64,000 nt of DNA, from contig DJUX01000042.1 of NCBI GenBank assembly GCA_002440665.1, positions 38,553 to 102,552 of the forward strand. The letters run 5' to 3'. Each line of letters begins with the position of its first letter. Position 1 is the first letter of the stretch. Positions 49,599 through 58,192 of this stretch are shown here, one piece after another. Position numbers and translations under genes: made by a program. The stretch comes from Dechloromonas sp. UBA6271. Lineage in GTDB: Bacteria > Pseudomonadota > Gammaproteobacteria > Burkholderiales > Rhodocyclaceae. Under the pieces are notes generated by a model, which was given only the letters and a program-made list of their open reading frames with translations, had not been told where the DNA came from and did no database searches.

Positions 49599-50609
49599 AT
49601 GACCATCTTGATCGGCAACGAGCAAAAACGCGTCGGCCTGGCACTTTCGGGCGGCGGCTTCCGGGCGGCGGCGTTTCATCTCGGCGTCTTCCGCAAGCTC
49701 CATCAACTCGGCCTGCTGTGGAAGCTGGATCTCCTGACCTGCGTCAGCGGCGGCAGCATCGCCGGCGCCTTTCTCGCCAGCCACTGGGGCGAAGACGACG
49801 CCCTCGACAAGCTGGAAAACTATCTGCGCACGTCGTCCATCGCCGTCTCGTCGGTCATCGGCGGAGTTCTCGACCCCTTCCACAGCCGCCTCGACAAGCT
49901 CGCCGCCACCTACGAGCGCGACCTCTACGGCCAGCGCACGCTAGGTTCGCTGAAGAACGGGCCGCGCCTGTATCTGAATGCCACCAACCTGGCCACCGGC
50001 AACATGTTCTTCTTCGTCACCGGCGGCAACGGCGAAGCCGAGATGGGCGAATGGGAACTCGGCACCGTCAGCGCGCCGGGCTTCCCGCTCAATCGGGCGG
50101 TCGCTGCGTCTTCGGCCTTCCCGCCGGTGTTCCCGCCGCTCAAGGTCGAGCGCAGCGAATACCCGGCGGCCGGCGTCGATTACGTCACCCTCTCGGATGG
50201 CGGCGTCTACGACAACCTGGGCGTCAATCCCCTGTTCCGCAAGCGCAATGCGCTTGACTACCTGCTCGTCAGCGACGCCGGCAAGCCCTTCTCCATCGAC
50301 GAGCGACCGACCGAATCCGGCGCCGCCGTGCTGGTCGCGGCCATCGACATATTGATGGAGCAGGTACGCGGCCTCCAGTTCAAGCGCCTGGAACTGAACG
50401 CCGCCGCGCCGGGCGGCGCCCACCCCGTGTGGTTCTCCATCGACAGCACGATCGGCGAGGCACGCGAAGGCGACGCGGCCTTTGCCTCCGCCATCGGCAC
50501 CAATCTCTCCCGGCTCTCGGCGCCGGAAGTGGCCGTGCTCGGCCGCCACGCCGGCGCCCTGCTGACCCACCGGCTGCAAACCTACGTACCCGAGATACTG
50601 GGCAACTGA
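49599..50609 (+). CDS. Patatin-like phospholipase
   Basis: A 336-residue cytosolic lipid acyl-hydrolase. The oxyanion-hole stretch is GLALSGGGFRAAAFHLGVF; the nucleophile elbow is CVSGGSIAGA with Ser53; the catalytic Asp is in LSDGGVYDNLG (Asp200). The elbow reads G-G-S-I-A, a slight variant of GxSxG common in this subgroup. There is no signal peptide or membrane helix. AGGAGAAAGTC precedes the ATG. It is the first gene of a three-gene unit: the CHAT gene starts 26 bases later, and the MBL gene 14 bases after that. Patatins are lipase effectors in several bacterial immune systems, where they attack the membrane when activated; that role is inferred here. Confidence 0.93.
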   Translation: MTILIGNEQKRVGLALSGGGFRAAAFHLGVFRKLHQLGLLWKLDLLTCVSGGSIAGAFLASHWGEDDALDKLENYLRTSSIAVSSVIGGVLDPFHSRLDKLAATYERDLYGQRTLGSLKNGPRLYLNATNLATGNMFFFVTGGNGEAEMGEWELGTVSAPGFPLNRAVAASSAFPPVFPPLKVERSEYPAAGVDYVTLSDGGVYDNLGVNPLFRKRNALDYLLVSDAGKPFSIDERPTESGAAVLVAAIDILMEQVRGLQFKRLELNAAAPGGAHPVWFSIDSTIGEAREGDAAFASAIGTNLSRLSAPEVAVLGRHAGALLTHRLQTYVPEILGN

Positions 50610-50634
50610 CGCGCCGCACGGCGAGGAACCCGGC

Positions 50635-53600
50635 ATGCCTCCCACCCGTCACGAACCTTTTTCCGACCGCTGGGTCTCGCCGCTGCTGGAACTCGCCGAC
50701 AGCGACCCATCCCCTGAAATCCGCCTGGCCGCGCTCAAGGCGGCGGCGCACTTCCCGCTCGGCCGCAGCGGCTGGCAGCGGCTGATTGCACCGGGCCTGG
50801 AACTCATCCGCACGCAGCCCCCAGGCTCGCCTGTCCGCCGCGAGGTACTGGCCTTCGCGGCCAGAGTTCCCCTCGTCACGGTCCGCGAGCAACTGTGCGA
50901 CATGGCCAACGACCCGGACGAACCCGACCGCGATGCCATCGCCAATGCGCTCGCGGAGCAGGGCGCCCCCGCCTGCATCCCGGCCCTCCTTGAACGTGCC
51001 GCCGCCGACGATCCGGATGCCTTCCGTCTCCTCGCCATCGCACCGCTAGAAATCACCACGCTGACCTCGCGCGATGTTCTGCGCCACGCCCGTGGCCTGA
51101 ATCCCGATGCGACTTTCTGGCTGGCGCTGGCCATCGGCCGGCTCGACAATTTCAGCGTGCTCGACGACGTGTTTTCGCCGGCAGCGCCACTGCCCACGCT
51201 CTTCTGGGGCAGCCCGTGGACCGCCTACGACCGCATCGCGACGATTCGCCCGATCCCCGACCGGCTGCGCGCTGCGCTCGAACGCCTGCTCGCCCGTCTC
51301 GACAGGCCGGATGCCGGACTGGAGCATGATCTCTCCCGTGCCCTGCGCCTGACCGTCTGGGCCGCCACCGGCATCGCCGATGCGGAAGGTTCGCCGCTAC
51401 CGCCGCCGCACCCCTTCGGTCCGGTCATGGCACCCGAGCCCTTCCGCAGCGACAGGCCCATTGCCCAACTGCTGTATGAACATCTCACGACCGCACAACC
51501 CGCCCACGACGACGGCCAGGTCGCCTGGGTGATCGCCCATACGCCTAGCGAAGACCTGATCCGCAAAATCGTTGCGCTGGTTCGCCAGGCGCCCGAGGCA
51601 GCCGGCGTGCGCCTGCTCGACATCCTGGGCCAGACCGCCGACTGCCAGGCCGGTTGCGCCCCCACCCCCTACCGCGGTGCCGGCGGCGGCGCCAAACCAC
51701 AGCTTCGCCATGTGCTGATCGACGACCGGATGCGCAGCAGCGCCCGCCCGCCGAGCCAGTCACGGGCACCTGCACCGATAAGCCGCCCGCGCAACATCGC
51801 CTTCGACATGCCCGATGTCGACATTCTGGCAGCCAACCGCGCGCCATCTGGCGATGCGGCGGACCTGACGCTGCCCGCCGACCGGCCGCGCAGCAGCCCG
51901 CCGGCAAGCCGCCCGCGCGGCGTGACCATCGACACGACGCACCTCGATTACCAGACCGCCAGCCGCAGCGCGCCACCCGTGACCGCCGCCACGGACGAAC
52001 GGCACGTCCGCGCGCGGATCCTCCATGACGCTCAGGCGCGGGAAACCTTTGTCGCCGGCGCCGCCAACGTGATCCGCTGCTGGATCGGCCTGCCCGAGGA
52101 CGACGGCGCGGCAAGCTCCGACGCCGCCATTCCGACCGTTCCCATCCCGCGGCAAGGCCTGGAACTGACCGTCGAGCTGTGCTGGGGCGACCAGCGCGAC
52201 GCCACCACGCTGCTGCTCCCCGCCTCGCGTTCCGCGCGCAGCGGCGACTGCGACCTGCACATCGACGTCCCGGCCGGCGAGCGTTACGTCAGCGCCGAAA
52301 TCATGTTCCGCTATCGCGGGCGCAGCTTCGAGGTGGTCCGCATCGAAGCTGCGGCCCTCCCGCCGGGCGAGGCTGCCGGGCCGCGCGACGCCCTGCGCGT
52401 CCGCACGCAACTGAGCCGGCGCGAGGTGATCGCGGTCGACGACGCCCAGCCGTGCAATTCGACACTGGTGTTCGGGCCGGCGCCCGGCGACCCGGCAACG
52501 GCGCAGGGCAAGCCGGGCCTGCGCGTATTCGACGGCAGCGGCGGCCGCAACTACGCGCTCAAGTCGCCCGGCAAGGCGATCGAGACGCTCAACACGGTCC
52601 TTTTCTCGACCGAGAAATCGCTGGTCCGCCGCCTGGCCGAGACGCCCGGCAAGGAGCAGTGCCTGGATGCCGGCGACGAGGAAGTCCGCGTCCTCCTGCG
52701 CGACATGGCGCGCTTCGGCGCCGGCCTCTTCAACCAGCTCGACCAGCAGGGTTTCGCCGATCCCGGCGAGCGCATCCAGTTCCTCAGTCTCGATCCCGAC
52801 CTCATCCTGCCGCTCGAATTCGTCTATGACCGCGGCTACCCAGTCGATGCCGCTCGCCTCTGCGCTGGCTGGCAGGCGGCACTGGCAGCCGATGCGAAGG
52901 TTTGCCCGGCCTGCGGCGACGCCCCGCTGACGGCCGCTGCCCGCCGCCATGCAGCGACCGTCTGCCCCCTCGGCTTCTGGTCGCTGCGCAAGGTCATCGA
53001 GCGCCTGAATCCGGACGCCGCCACCGGCGCCACGGCCCCCACCAAGAATCGCCGCAGCCTGCCGGCCATCGACTCGGCCGTCTTCGCTAGCAGCGACAAG
53101 GTGCCGGCCGACGAGCGGACGGCCACCTGGGAGTCCATCCACGAGCGCATCGCCAACACCACCCTCGCCCGCCACTGGGACGAGTGGTACGACGCGGTGC
53201 AACAGCACCCGCGCCTGCTGATCGCGCTGCCGCACCATGACGAGGACGGCCTCGAGGATTTCCTCGAGATCGGTGACGCCAGCCTCGGCACCGACCTCGC
53301 CCGCCTGCGGCGCGGCCAGATTCGCCCCGAGTACGTCAACCCCGACGGCCGCGAACCGGGTCCCATCCTGCTGCTGCTCGGCTGCCGCACAGGCGCCGAA
53401 TCGGAACTTGGCTACGTGCAGGTCGTGCGCGAATTCCAGAAACTCAAGACCGCCATCGTCCTCGGCACGCTGGCCCAGATCCTCGGCCGCCATGCCGCGC
53501 CGCTCGCCCGCGAACTGGTCGCGCAACTGGTCGCCGTCAGCGACCCGCAAGCCGATTTCGGCACCCTGATGCGCGGCGTCCGCCGCCGCATGCTGGCCCG

Positions 53601-53691
53601 CGGCTACCTGCTCGCCCTCTGCCTCGTCGCGCTCGGCGACGCCGAGTGGCGGCTGACGCCAGTCGCGCACCCCGTCGCCACGCCACCCTGA
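50635..53691 (+). CDS. Large CHAT (caspase-like) domain protein with helical-repeat N-terminus
   Basis: A 1018-residue protein. Residues 1-330 are HEAT-like helical repeats (DPSPEIRLAALKAAAHF; DEPDRDAIANALAEQGA). Residues 340-450 are a Pro/Arg/Ser-rich linker in which SRPRNIAFDMPDVD is echoed by SRPRGVTIDTTHLD. A beta-rich region follows (about 455-590). A Cys/His cluster (Cys757, Cys760, His772, Cys777 in CPACG and ATVCPLGFW) may bind zinc. The C-terminal domain (about 800-1005) is CHAT-like: catalytic His867 or 868 in LIALPHHDED and Cys917 in LLLLGCRTG, then a late helix pair (TLMRGVRRRML). A CHAT protease may cut a partner on activation. No NTPase is fused. The ribosome site is GAGGAAC. 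Confidence 0.85.
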   Translation: MPPTRHEPFSDRWVSPLLELADSDPSPEIRLAALKAAAHFPLGRSGWQRLIAPGLELIRTQPPGSPVRREVLAFAARVPLVTVREQLCDMANDPDEPDRDAIANALAEQGAPACIPALLERAAADDPDAFRLLAIAPLEITTLTSRDVLRHARGLNPDATFWLALAIGRLDNFSVLDDVFSPAAPLPTLFWGSPWTAYDRIATIRPIPDRLRAALERLLARLDRPDAGLEHDLSRALRLTVWAATGIADAEGSPLPPPHPFGPVMAPEPFRSDRPIAQLLYEHLTTAQPAHDDGQVAWVIAHTPSEDLIRKIVALVRQAPEAAGVRLLDILGQTADCQAGCAPTPYRGAGGGAKPQLRHVLIDDRMRSSARPPSQSRAPAPISRPRNIAFDMPDVDILAANRAPSGDAADLTLPADRPRSSPPASRPRGVTIDTTHLDYQTASRSAPPVTAATDERHVRARILHDAQARETFVAGAANVIRCWIGLPEDDGAASSDAAIPTVPIPRQGLELTVELCWGDQRDATTLLLPASRSARSGDCDLHIDVPAGERYVSAEIMFRYRGRSFEVVRIEAAALPPGEAAGPRDALRVRTQLSRREVIAVDDAQPCNSTLVFGPAPGDPATAQGKPGLRVFDGSGGRNYALKSPGKAIETLNTVLFSTEKSLVRRLAETPGKEQCLDAGDEEVRVLLRDMARFGAGLFNQLDQQGFADPGERIQFLSLDPDLILPLEFVYDRGYPVDAARLCAGWQAALAADAKVCPACGDAPLTAAARRHAATVCPLGFWSLRKVIERLNPDAATGATAPTKNRRSLPAIDSAVFASSDKVPADERTATWESIHERIANTTLARHWDEWYDAVQQHPRLLIALPHHDEDGLEDFLEIGDASLGTDLARLRRGQIRPEYVNPDGREPGPILLLLGCRTGAESELGYVQVVREFQKLKTAIVLGTLAQILGRHAAPLARELVAQLVAVSDPQADFGTLMRGVRRRMLARGYLLALCLVALGDAEWRLTPVAHPVATPP

Positions 53692-53704
53692 AAGGCCCAA
53701 CCCC

Positions 53705-54895
53705 ATGTTCCGCATCGAGATGCTTCCTGCCGCGCACGGCGACTGCCTGTGGATCGAATATGGCAGCGGCACCGCGGTCCACCGCATCCTGATCGACGGC
53801 GGCCCGGCCCATGCCTACCCCGCCCTGCGCGAGCGCATCCTGCACCTGCCGGCAGACGAACGCCATTTCGACCTGCTCGTCATCACCCACATCGACGCCG
53901 ACCACATCGAAGGCGTCATCCGCCTGCTGCTCGACGCCGAAGCACTGGCCTGCCGTTTCGAGCGCATCTGGTTCAACGGCCGGGATCAGCTCAACGCCGT
54001 GCCCGACCCTGCCGGGGCAGCCCTCGGCGGCGTCCAGGGCGAGATGCTCGGGATGCTGATCACCGACTACGAACAACGCACTGGCACGCAGGTCTGGAAC
54101 CGCGGTTTCGCCGGGGCGCTCGCCGCCATCGACCGAAACAATCCGACGCTGCCGGTAGTCGAATTACCCGGCGACTGCCGACTCACCCTGCTCTCCCCTG
54201 ACCACGCCCGCCTGCTCGACCTGAAGGATAACTGGGCCAAGGAACTCAAGGCGGCGCGGGTACCTTCCGGCGACATTGCCAAACTGCGCGAACGACTCGA
54301 TGCCAGTCGCCGGCTGCGCCCGCTTGGCGATGTTCTGGGGACGGAAGACGACTTCGACAGCGACGCCCCGGTGGCGGAAGCGGCAGATGACGACCTCGTC
54401 GACGTGCTCGGCGGCAGCACCGGCGAACCCGGTGCCGACGCCCCATTCGGCGGCGACACCAGTCGCGCCAACGGCAGCAGCATCGCCTTCCTGCTCGACT
54501 ATCCTGCGACCCAACCGGAAGTTCGCTTCATGCTCACCGGCGACGCCTGGCCCGCCGTGCTCGAAGCCTCGATCGACCGCCTGGTGACGCCGGGCGAGCG
54601 CCTCGCCGTCAGCGGTTTCAAGCTGGCCCACCACGGCAGCGTCGCCAACGTCAGCGAATCGCTGCTCGGCAAGCTGAGCTGCACGAATTACCTGATTTCG
54701 ACCAATGGCGCGATTTTCCACCACCCGCACGCCCGCTGCGTCGAGCTGCTGCTCAAGACGCACGGCGCACCCGGCAAACCGCGCCTGCACTTCAATTATC
54801 TAACGCCCACAACCGAAGCCTGGCGCTCCGCTGCCGATCAGGCATCCCGCGGCTATCAGGCCTTTCACCCCAAGGGCTTGTCGCTGGTCTTCTAG
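53705..54895 (+). CDS. ComEC-like metallo-beta-lactamase-fold hydrolase
   Basis: A 396-residue soluble MBL-fold protein. The metal site is LLVITHIDADHIEG (THxDxDH form of the HxHxDH motif); the second site is KLAHHGSVANVSE. It starts MFRIEMLPAAHGDCLWIEYG, as in ComEC/Rec2-like stand-alone hydrolases. An insert of about residues 215-260 is acidic and Gly-rich, without clear fold. No membrane helices, so it is not ComEC itself. Members cut nucleic acids or other phosphodiesters. It begins 14 bases after the CHAT gene with AAAGGCCCAACCCC upstream, so the two are co-translated. As substrate or partner of the CHAT protease it may be an effector; inference only. Confidence 0.9.
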   Translation: MFRIEMLPAAHGDCLWIEYGSGTAVHRILIDGGPAHAYPALRERILHLPADERHFDLLVITHIDADHIEGVIRLLLDAEALACRFERIWFNGRDQLNAVPDPAGAALGGVQGEMLGMLITDYEQRTGTQVWNRGFAGALAAIDRNNPTLPVVELPGDCRLTLLSPDHARLLDLKDNWAKELKAARVPSGDIAKLRERLDASRRLRPLGDVLGTEDDFDSDAPVAEAADDDLVDVLGGSTGEPGADAPFGGDTSRANGSSIAFLLDYPATQPEVRFMLTGDAWPAVLEASIDRLVTPGERLAVSGFKLAHHGSVANVSESLLGKLSCTNYLISTNGAIFHHPHARCVELLLKTHGAPGKPRLHFNYLTPTTEAWRSAADQASRGYQAFHPKGLSLVF

Positions 54896-54921
54896 GCCGG
54901 CACCAGCCGGCGCTTCCCCAT

Positions 54922-54954
54922 TTTTGGCCAAAACAAGGCGTCGACCGCAACAGG
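54922..54954 (-). repeat. Dispersed motif copy with palindrome between convergent genes
   Basis: GTCGACCGCAACAGG (54940-54954) is the reverse complement of the motif at 48152-48166. Next to it is the palindrome TTTTGGCCAAAA (54922-54933). It lies between the convergent MBL and amidotransferase genes, where transcription from both sides should end. Confidence 0.6.
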
Positions 54955-54956
54955 CC

Positions 54957-55739
54957 TCATAGCCAGCCGCGCCGGCGGCTGGCATCGAGAAAAGCCTCGA
55001 GCAATGGCAGGCAGTCGAGCACGTCGGTGTCGCTCGGCCGCCGGAATTCCGGATGCCATTGCAACCCGAGCAGAAAATTGCGGCCGGTGCCGCGAATCGC
55101 CTCGATCATGCCATCGCCTGCCGCTCGCGCCTCGACCGCGAGATCGCGTCCGAGGGTGCGGATACCCTGATGGTGAATCGAAATGACCTGGCGCTGAGCG
55201 GCGCCCCCCAAGCGTTTTTCCAGCAAACCGCCTGCTTCCAGAACGATCTCGTGAACGTGCTGATCGTAGGCATCGGCGACATGCGGGATCGCTTCCGGCA
55301 ACTGGGTCGCGATGTCCTGGTAAAGCGAGCCACCCATGGCGACGTTAATCAACTGGGCGCCACGGCAGATGCCAAGGACCGGCTTGCCATCTTCGAGGAA
55401 CTCATGCAGCAATTCCATCTCATACATGTCACGGGTGCGGTCACCGGCCCACTCAGGGCTCAACGGAGATTCACCATAGGCGGCCGGATCGATGTCGGCG
55501 CCGCCCTGCAGCACCAATCCGTCGAGGCTCTTGGCGTAATCGCTCAGGCGGATCGCACTGCGGTTCAGCATGCCGCCATGGGTCACCGAGGGCACCATGA
55601 AGACCAGCACATCGCGCGCCATGATCCATTGCGCCACAGACTGCTCGAGGTACTGGAGCGTCTTGCTTTCGAGGCCCTTGCCGTCTGGCCGCGGGTGCGC
55701 CAGACGGGCTGACACGCCGATCTTGAGGGTGCGTTTCAT
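54957..55739 (-). CDS. Class I glutamine amidotransferase-like gamma-glutamyl hydrolase (PuuD family)
   Basis: A 260-residue peptidase C26 protein. The nucleophile is in PVLGICRGAQLINVAMGGSLYQD, and the His/Glu pair in LGLQWHPEF. The front segment LKIGVSARL and SLDGLVLQGGADIDPAAYGE match the gamma-glutamyl-GABA hydrolase group, which splits gamma-glutamyl amides. Substrate is not certain. Start 55739 has GGGAG upstream; longer in-frame sequence to the right runs into the promoter region of the divergent antiporter gene. With the YbdK-type ligase nearby it suggests gamma-glutamyl compound turnover. Confidence 0.9.
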   Translation of the reverse strand: MKRTLKIGVSARLAHPRPDGKGLESKTLQYLEQSVAQWIMARDVLVFMVPSVTHGGMLNRSAIRLSDYAKSLDGLVLQGGADIDPAAYGESPLSPEWAGDRTRDMYEMELLHEFLEDGKPVLGICRGAQLINVAMGGSLYQDIATQLPEAIPHVADAYDQHVHEIVLEAGGLLEKRLGGAAQRQVISIHHQGIRTLGRDLAVEARAAGDGMIEAIRGTGRNFLLGLQWHPEFRRPSDTDVLDCLPLLEAFLDASRRRGWL

Positions 55740-55828
55740 GCTGAACTCCCGGTCCGGGTGGACACAGTCTGTCAAGTGGTCCATTCTGCCCCTCTCGGTC
55801 ACCCATAACAACCGGGGAAGTACCTGCT

Positions 55829-57031
55829 ATGGAACCTTCTGTCTTTTTCCTGCCCGACTGGCCGCCCGATCTCAGCCCGCTGCTGTGGATCGCGCTGGCG
55901 GTGGTCGGCGCCGCGCTGGCCGGCGAATGGATACGCCATCATCTCGGCCTGCCCAGAATCACGGCCTATCCGGTCGTCGGCATGCTGGTGGCGGCAATTG
56001 CCGGAAACCGGCTGGTCGCCGAACACGGCGACTGGCTACGAACCGGGCTCGACATCGCCTTGGCGATCCTGCTTTTCGAATTGGGCAGCCGCGTCGATCT
56101 GCGCTGGCTGCGCCACAACCGCTGGCTGCTGGTCACCAGCATTTGTGAATCGCTGGCCGCCTTCGGCGCGGTATTCGCCGTCAGCCGCTATCTCGGCGTC
56201 GCCATTACACCGGCCGTCCTGCTCGGGGCGATCGGCATGGCCACCTCGCCTGCCGTCATCATGCGCGTCGTCGCCGAGAGCAATGCGCAAGGTCAGGTCA
56301 GTACCCGCCTGCTGATCCTGACCGCACTGAACACGATCTACGCCGTTGTCACCGTCCATCTGGCGATGGGCGTGCTGCACCAGCGCTACAGCGGCGACTG
56401 GGTGCTGGCGATCACCCATCCGCTCTACCTGCTCGGGGCCGGGCTGCTCGTCGGCAAGCTGCTGGCCATGGCCGTCAGCGGGCTGCATCGCTGGCTGGCG
56501 CTGCGCGACGAATATGCCTCGATCATTCTGCTCGGGCTGGTGCTGATGACCATTGGACTGATTGAGGCATTGCGCCTGCCGGTCACGCTATGCATGCTGT
56601 TTGCCGGCATCGTGTTGCGCAACGGCGAACGCCGGGCCTGGGTCTTTCCCCGGCATTTCGGCTCGGTCGGCGGCGTGCTGGTCATCATGCTGTTCCTCGT
56701 CGCCGGCATGCAGATCAAGGTGGAACACCTGTTTACCGGCGGCTTCCTGGCCCTGGTCCTGATCGGCGCGCGCAGTCTTGCCAAGCTGACCGGCGTCCTG
56801 CTGCTGGCGCGGCCGGCCGGCGTCAGCTGGCGCCAGGGGCTGCTGCTGGGGCTCGCGCTGTCGCCGGCGGCGGGACCGGTCATGGTCGCTGCCGCCGACC
56901 TCGGACGACTCTACCCGGAACTGCAAGTCACCTTGATCCCGGTTGCCATGAGCGCAGCGGCCATCATGGAGCTGGTCGGCCCGGTGATCGTGGCGCTTTG
57001 TCTCAAATGGAGCGGAGAACGTCGTGATTGA
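55829..57031 (+). CDS. CPA2-type cation/proton antiporter (Kef/NhaA-like membrane domain)
   Basis: A 400-residue protein of about 11-12 helices with the Na_H_exchanger fold. It contains GMLVAAIAGNRLV, DIALAILLFELGSRVDLRWLRHN (the family LFxxG segment), GAIGMATSPAVIMRVVAE (the broken-helix region with TSPA) and SVGGVLVIMLFLVAGMQIKV. It lacks the RCK/KTN regulatory domain of KefB/KefC. It moves K+ or Na+ against H+ at the inner membrane; ion not decided. It overlaps the ligase gene by 8 bases, a tight coupling discussed in the findings. Confidence 0.88.
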   Translation: MEPSVFFLPDWPPDLSPLLWIALAVVGAALAGEWIRHHLGLPRITAYPVVGMLVAAIAGNRLVAEHGDWLRTGLDIALAILLFELGSRVDLRWLRHNRWLLVTSICESLAAFGAVFAVSRYLGVAITPAVLLGAIGMATSPAVIMRVVAESNAQGQVSTRLLILTALNTIYAVVTVHLAMGVLHQRYSGDWVLAITHPLYLLGAGLLVGKLLAMAVSGLHRWLALRDEYASIILLGLVLMTIGLIEALRLPVTLCMLFAGIVLRNGERRAWVFPRHFGSVGGVLVIMLFLVAGMQIKVEHLFTGGFLALVLIGARSLAKLTGVLLLARPAGVSWRQGLLLGLALSPAAGPVMVAAADLGRLYPELQVTLIPVAMSAAAIMELVGPVIVALCLKWSGERRD

Positions 57032-58166
57032 CGAGACAGAAAACGAGCTGCCTGAATTTTCGCAATCGGCACCGCTGACCCTGGGGGTCGAACTCGAATT
57101 GCAGATCATCGGCAGCCAGGACTACAACCTGATCGGATCTGCCCCCGATCTGCTGCGCGAGATGACCGGACGCAAGCATCCCGGCGACGTCAAACCGGAA
57201 ATCACCGATTCGATGATCGAGTTATCGACCGACATCTGCCAAGACTACCAGGACGCCTTGACCCAGTTGCGCAGCATCCGCAACGAACTGGTGCATCAGG
57301 CCGACCGGCTCGGCATCATGCTTTCCGGCGGCGGCACCCACCCCTTCCAGCACTGGGGCCAGCAAGCCATTTTCGACGCGCCGCGCTTCCACCACCTGTC
57401 GCAGCTCTATGGCTACCTAGCCAAGCAATTCACCATTTTCGGCCAGCATGTGCATATCGGCTGCGCCTGTCCGGACCAGGCGCTCTGGCTGCTGCACGCC
57501 TTCAGCCGCTACATACCGCACCTCATCACCCTGTCGGCGGCTTCGCCGTTCGTCCAGGGCATCGACACCGGCTTCCAGTCGGCCCGCCTCAACTCGGTCT
57601 TCGCCTTCCCGCTCAGCGGCCGGGCGCCTTTCGCGTTGAGCTGGGACGACTTCTCCACGTACTACCGCAAGATGATCGCCACCGGCGTCGTCAAGAGCAT
57701 GAAGGATTTTTACTGGGACATCCGTCCCAAACCCGAATTCGGCACCATCGAACTGCGCGTCATGGATACCCCGCTGACCGTCGAGCGGGCCGCCCAGATC
57801 GCCGCCTATGCGCAGGCACTGGCCAGTTATCTGCTCAAGGAAAAACCGTTCGAGCCACAGGAAGACGATTACCTGGTTTATACCTACAACCGCTTCCAGG
57901 CCTGCCGCTTCGGCTACGACGGCAGGCTGGTCGTGCCCGGCACGGCCGAGCAGCGCGTCATCCGCGACGACATCCTGCGGACCATGGCGACCATTGAGAT
58001 GCATGCCTATGACCTGGGCTCCACTGAAGCCCTCAACCTGCTGCGCACCGAAGTCCTGCAGGGACGCAACGGCGCCAGCGAGGTGCGCGCTGCCCAGGCC
58101 AGCGAAGGCTCGCTGGAAGAGGTCGTGCGTCAGGGCAGCGAACGCTGGGCCGGGCGCCTGTCCTGA
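57024..58166 (+). CDS. YbdK-family carboxylate-amine ligase (GCS2 type)
   Basis: A 380-residue ATP-grasp-unrelated glutamate-cysteine ligase 2 family protein. Blocks: LTLGVELELQIIGSQDYNLIG, DVKPEITDSMIELSTDICQDY, SGGGTHPFQHW, FGQHVHIGC and FWDIRPKPEFGTIELRVMDTPLTVERA, with Glu and His residues binding Mg-ATP and the acid. YbdK has weak gamma-glutamylcysteine synthetase activity in E. coli; the true substrate is unknown. GTG start at 57024, eight bases before the antiporter stop. It ends in front of a convergent hairpin. Confidence 0.93.
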   Translation: MIDETENELPEFSQSAPLTLGVELELQIIGSQDYNLIGSAPDLLREMTGRKHPGDVKPEITDSMIELSTDICQDYQDALTQLRSIRNELVHQADRLGIMLSGGGTHPFQHWGQQAIFDAPRFHHLSQLYGYLAKQFTIFGQHVHIGCACPDQALWLLHAFSRYIPHLITLSAASPFVQGIDTGFQSARLNSVFAFPLSGRAPFALSWDDFSTYYRKMIATGVVKSMKDFYWDIRPKPEFGTIELRVMDTPLTVERAAQIAAYAQALASYLLKEKPFEPQEDDYLVYTYNRFQACRFGYDGRLVVPGTAEQRVIRDDILRTMATIEMHAYDLGSTEALNLLRTEVLQGRNGASEVRAAQASEGSLEEVVRQGSERWAGRLS

Positions 58167-58171
58167 AACGC

Positions 58172-58192
58172 CTGACGGCAACCCGCCGTCAG
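58172..58192. terminator. Bidirectional hairpin between convergent genes
   Basis: Stem CTGACGGC (58172-58179), loop AACCC, GCCGTCAG (58185-58192), a perfect 8-bp GC-rich stem. It lies between the YbdK-type gene and the end of the DAB operon and includes the stop codon of the latter. No T-tract on either side, so it is a weak or factor-dependent terminator. Confidence 0.55.
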
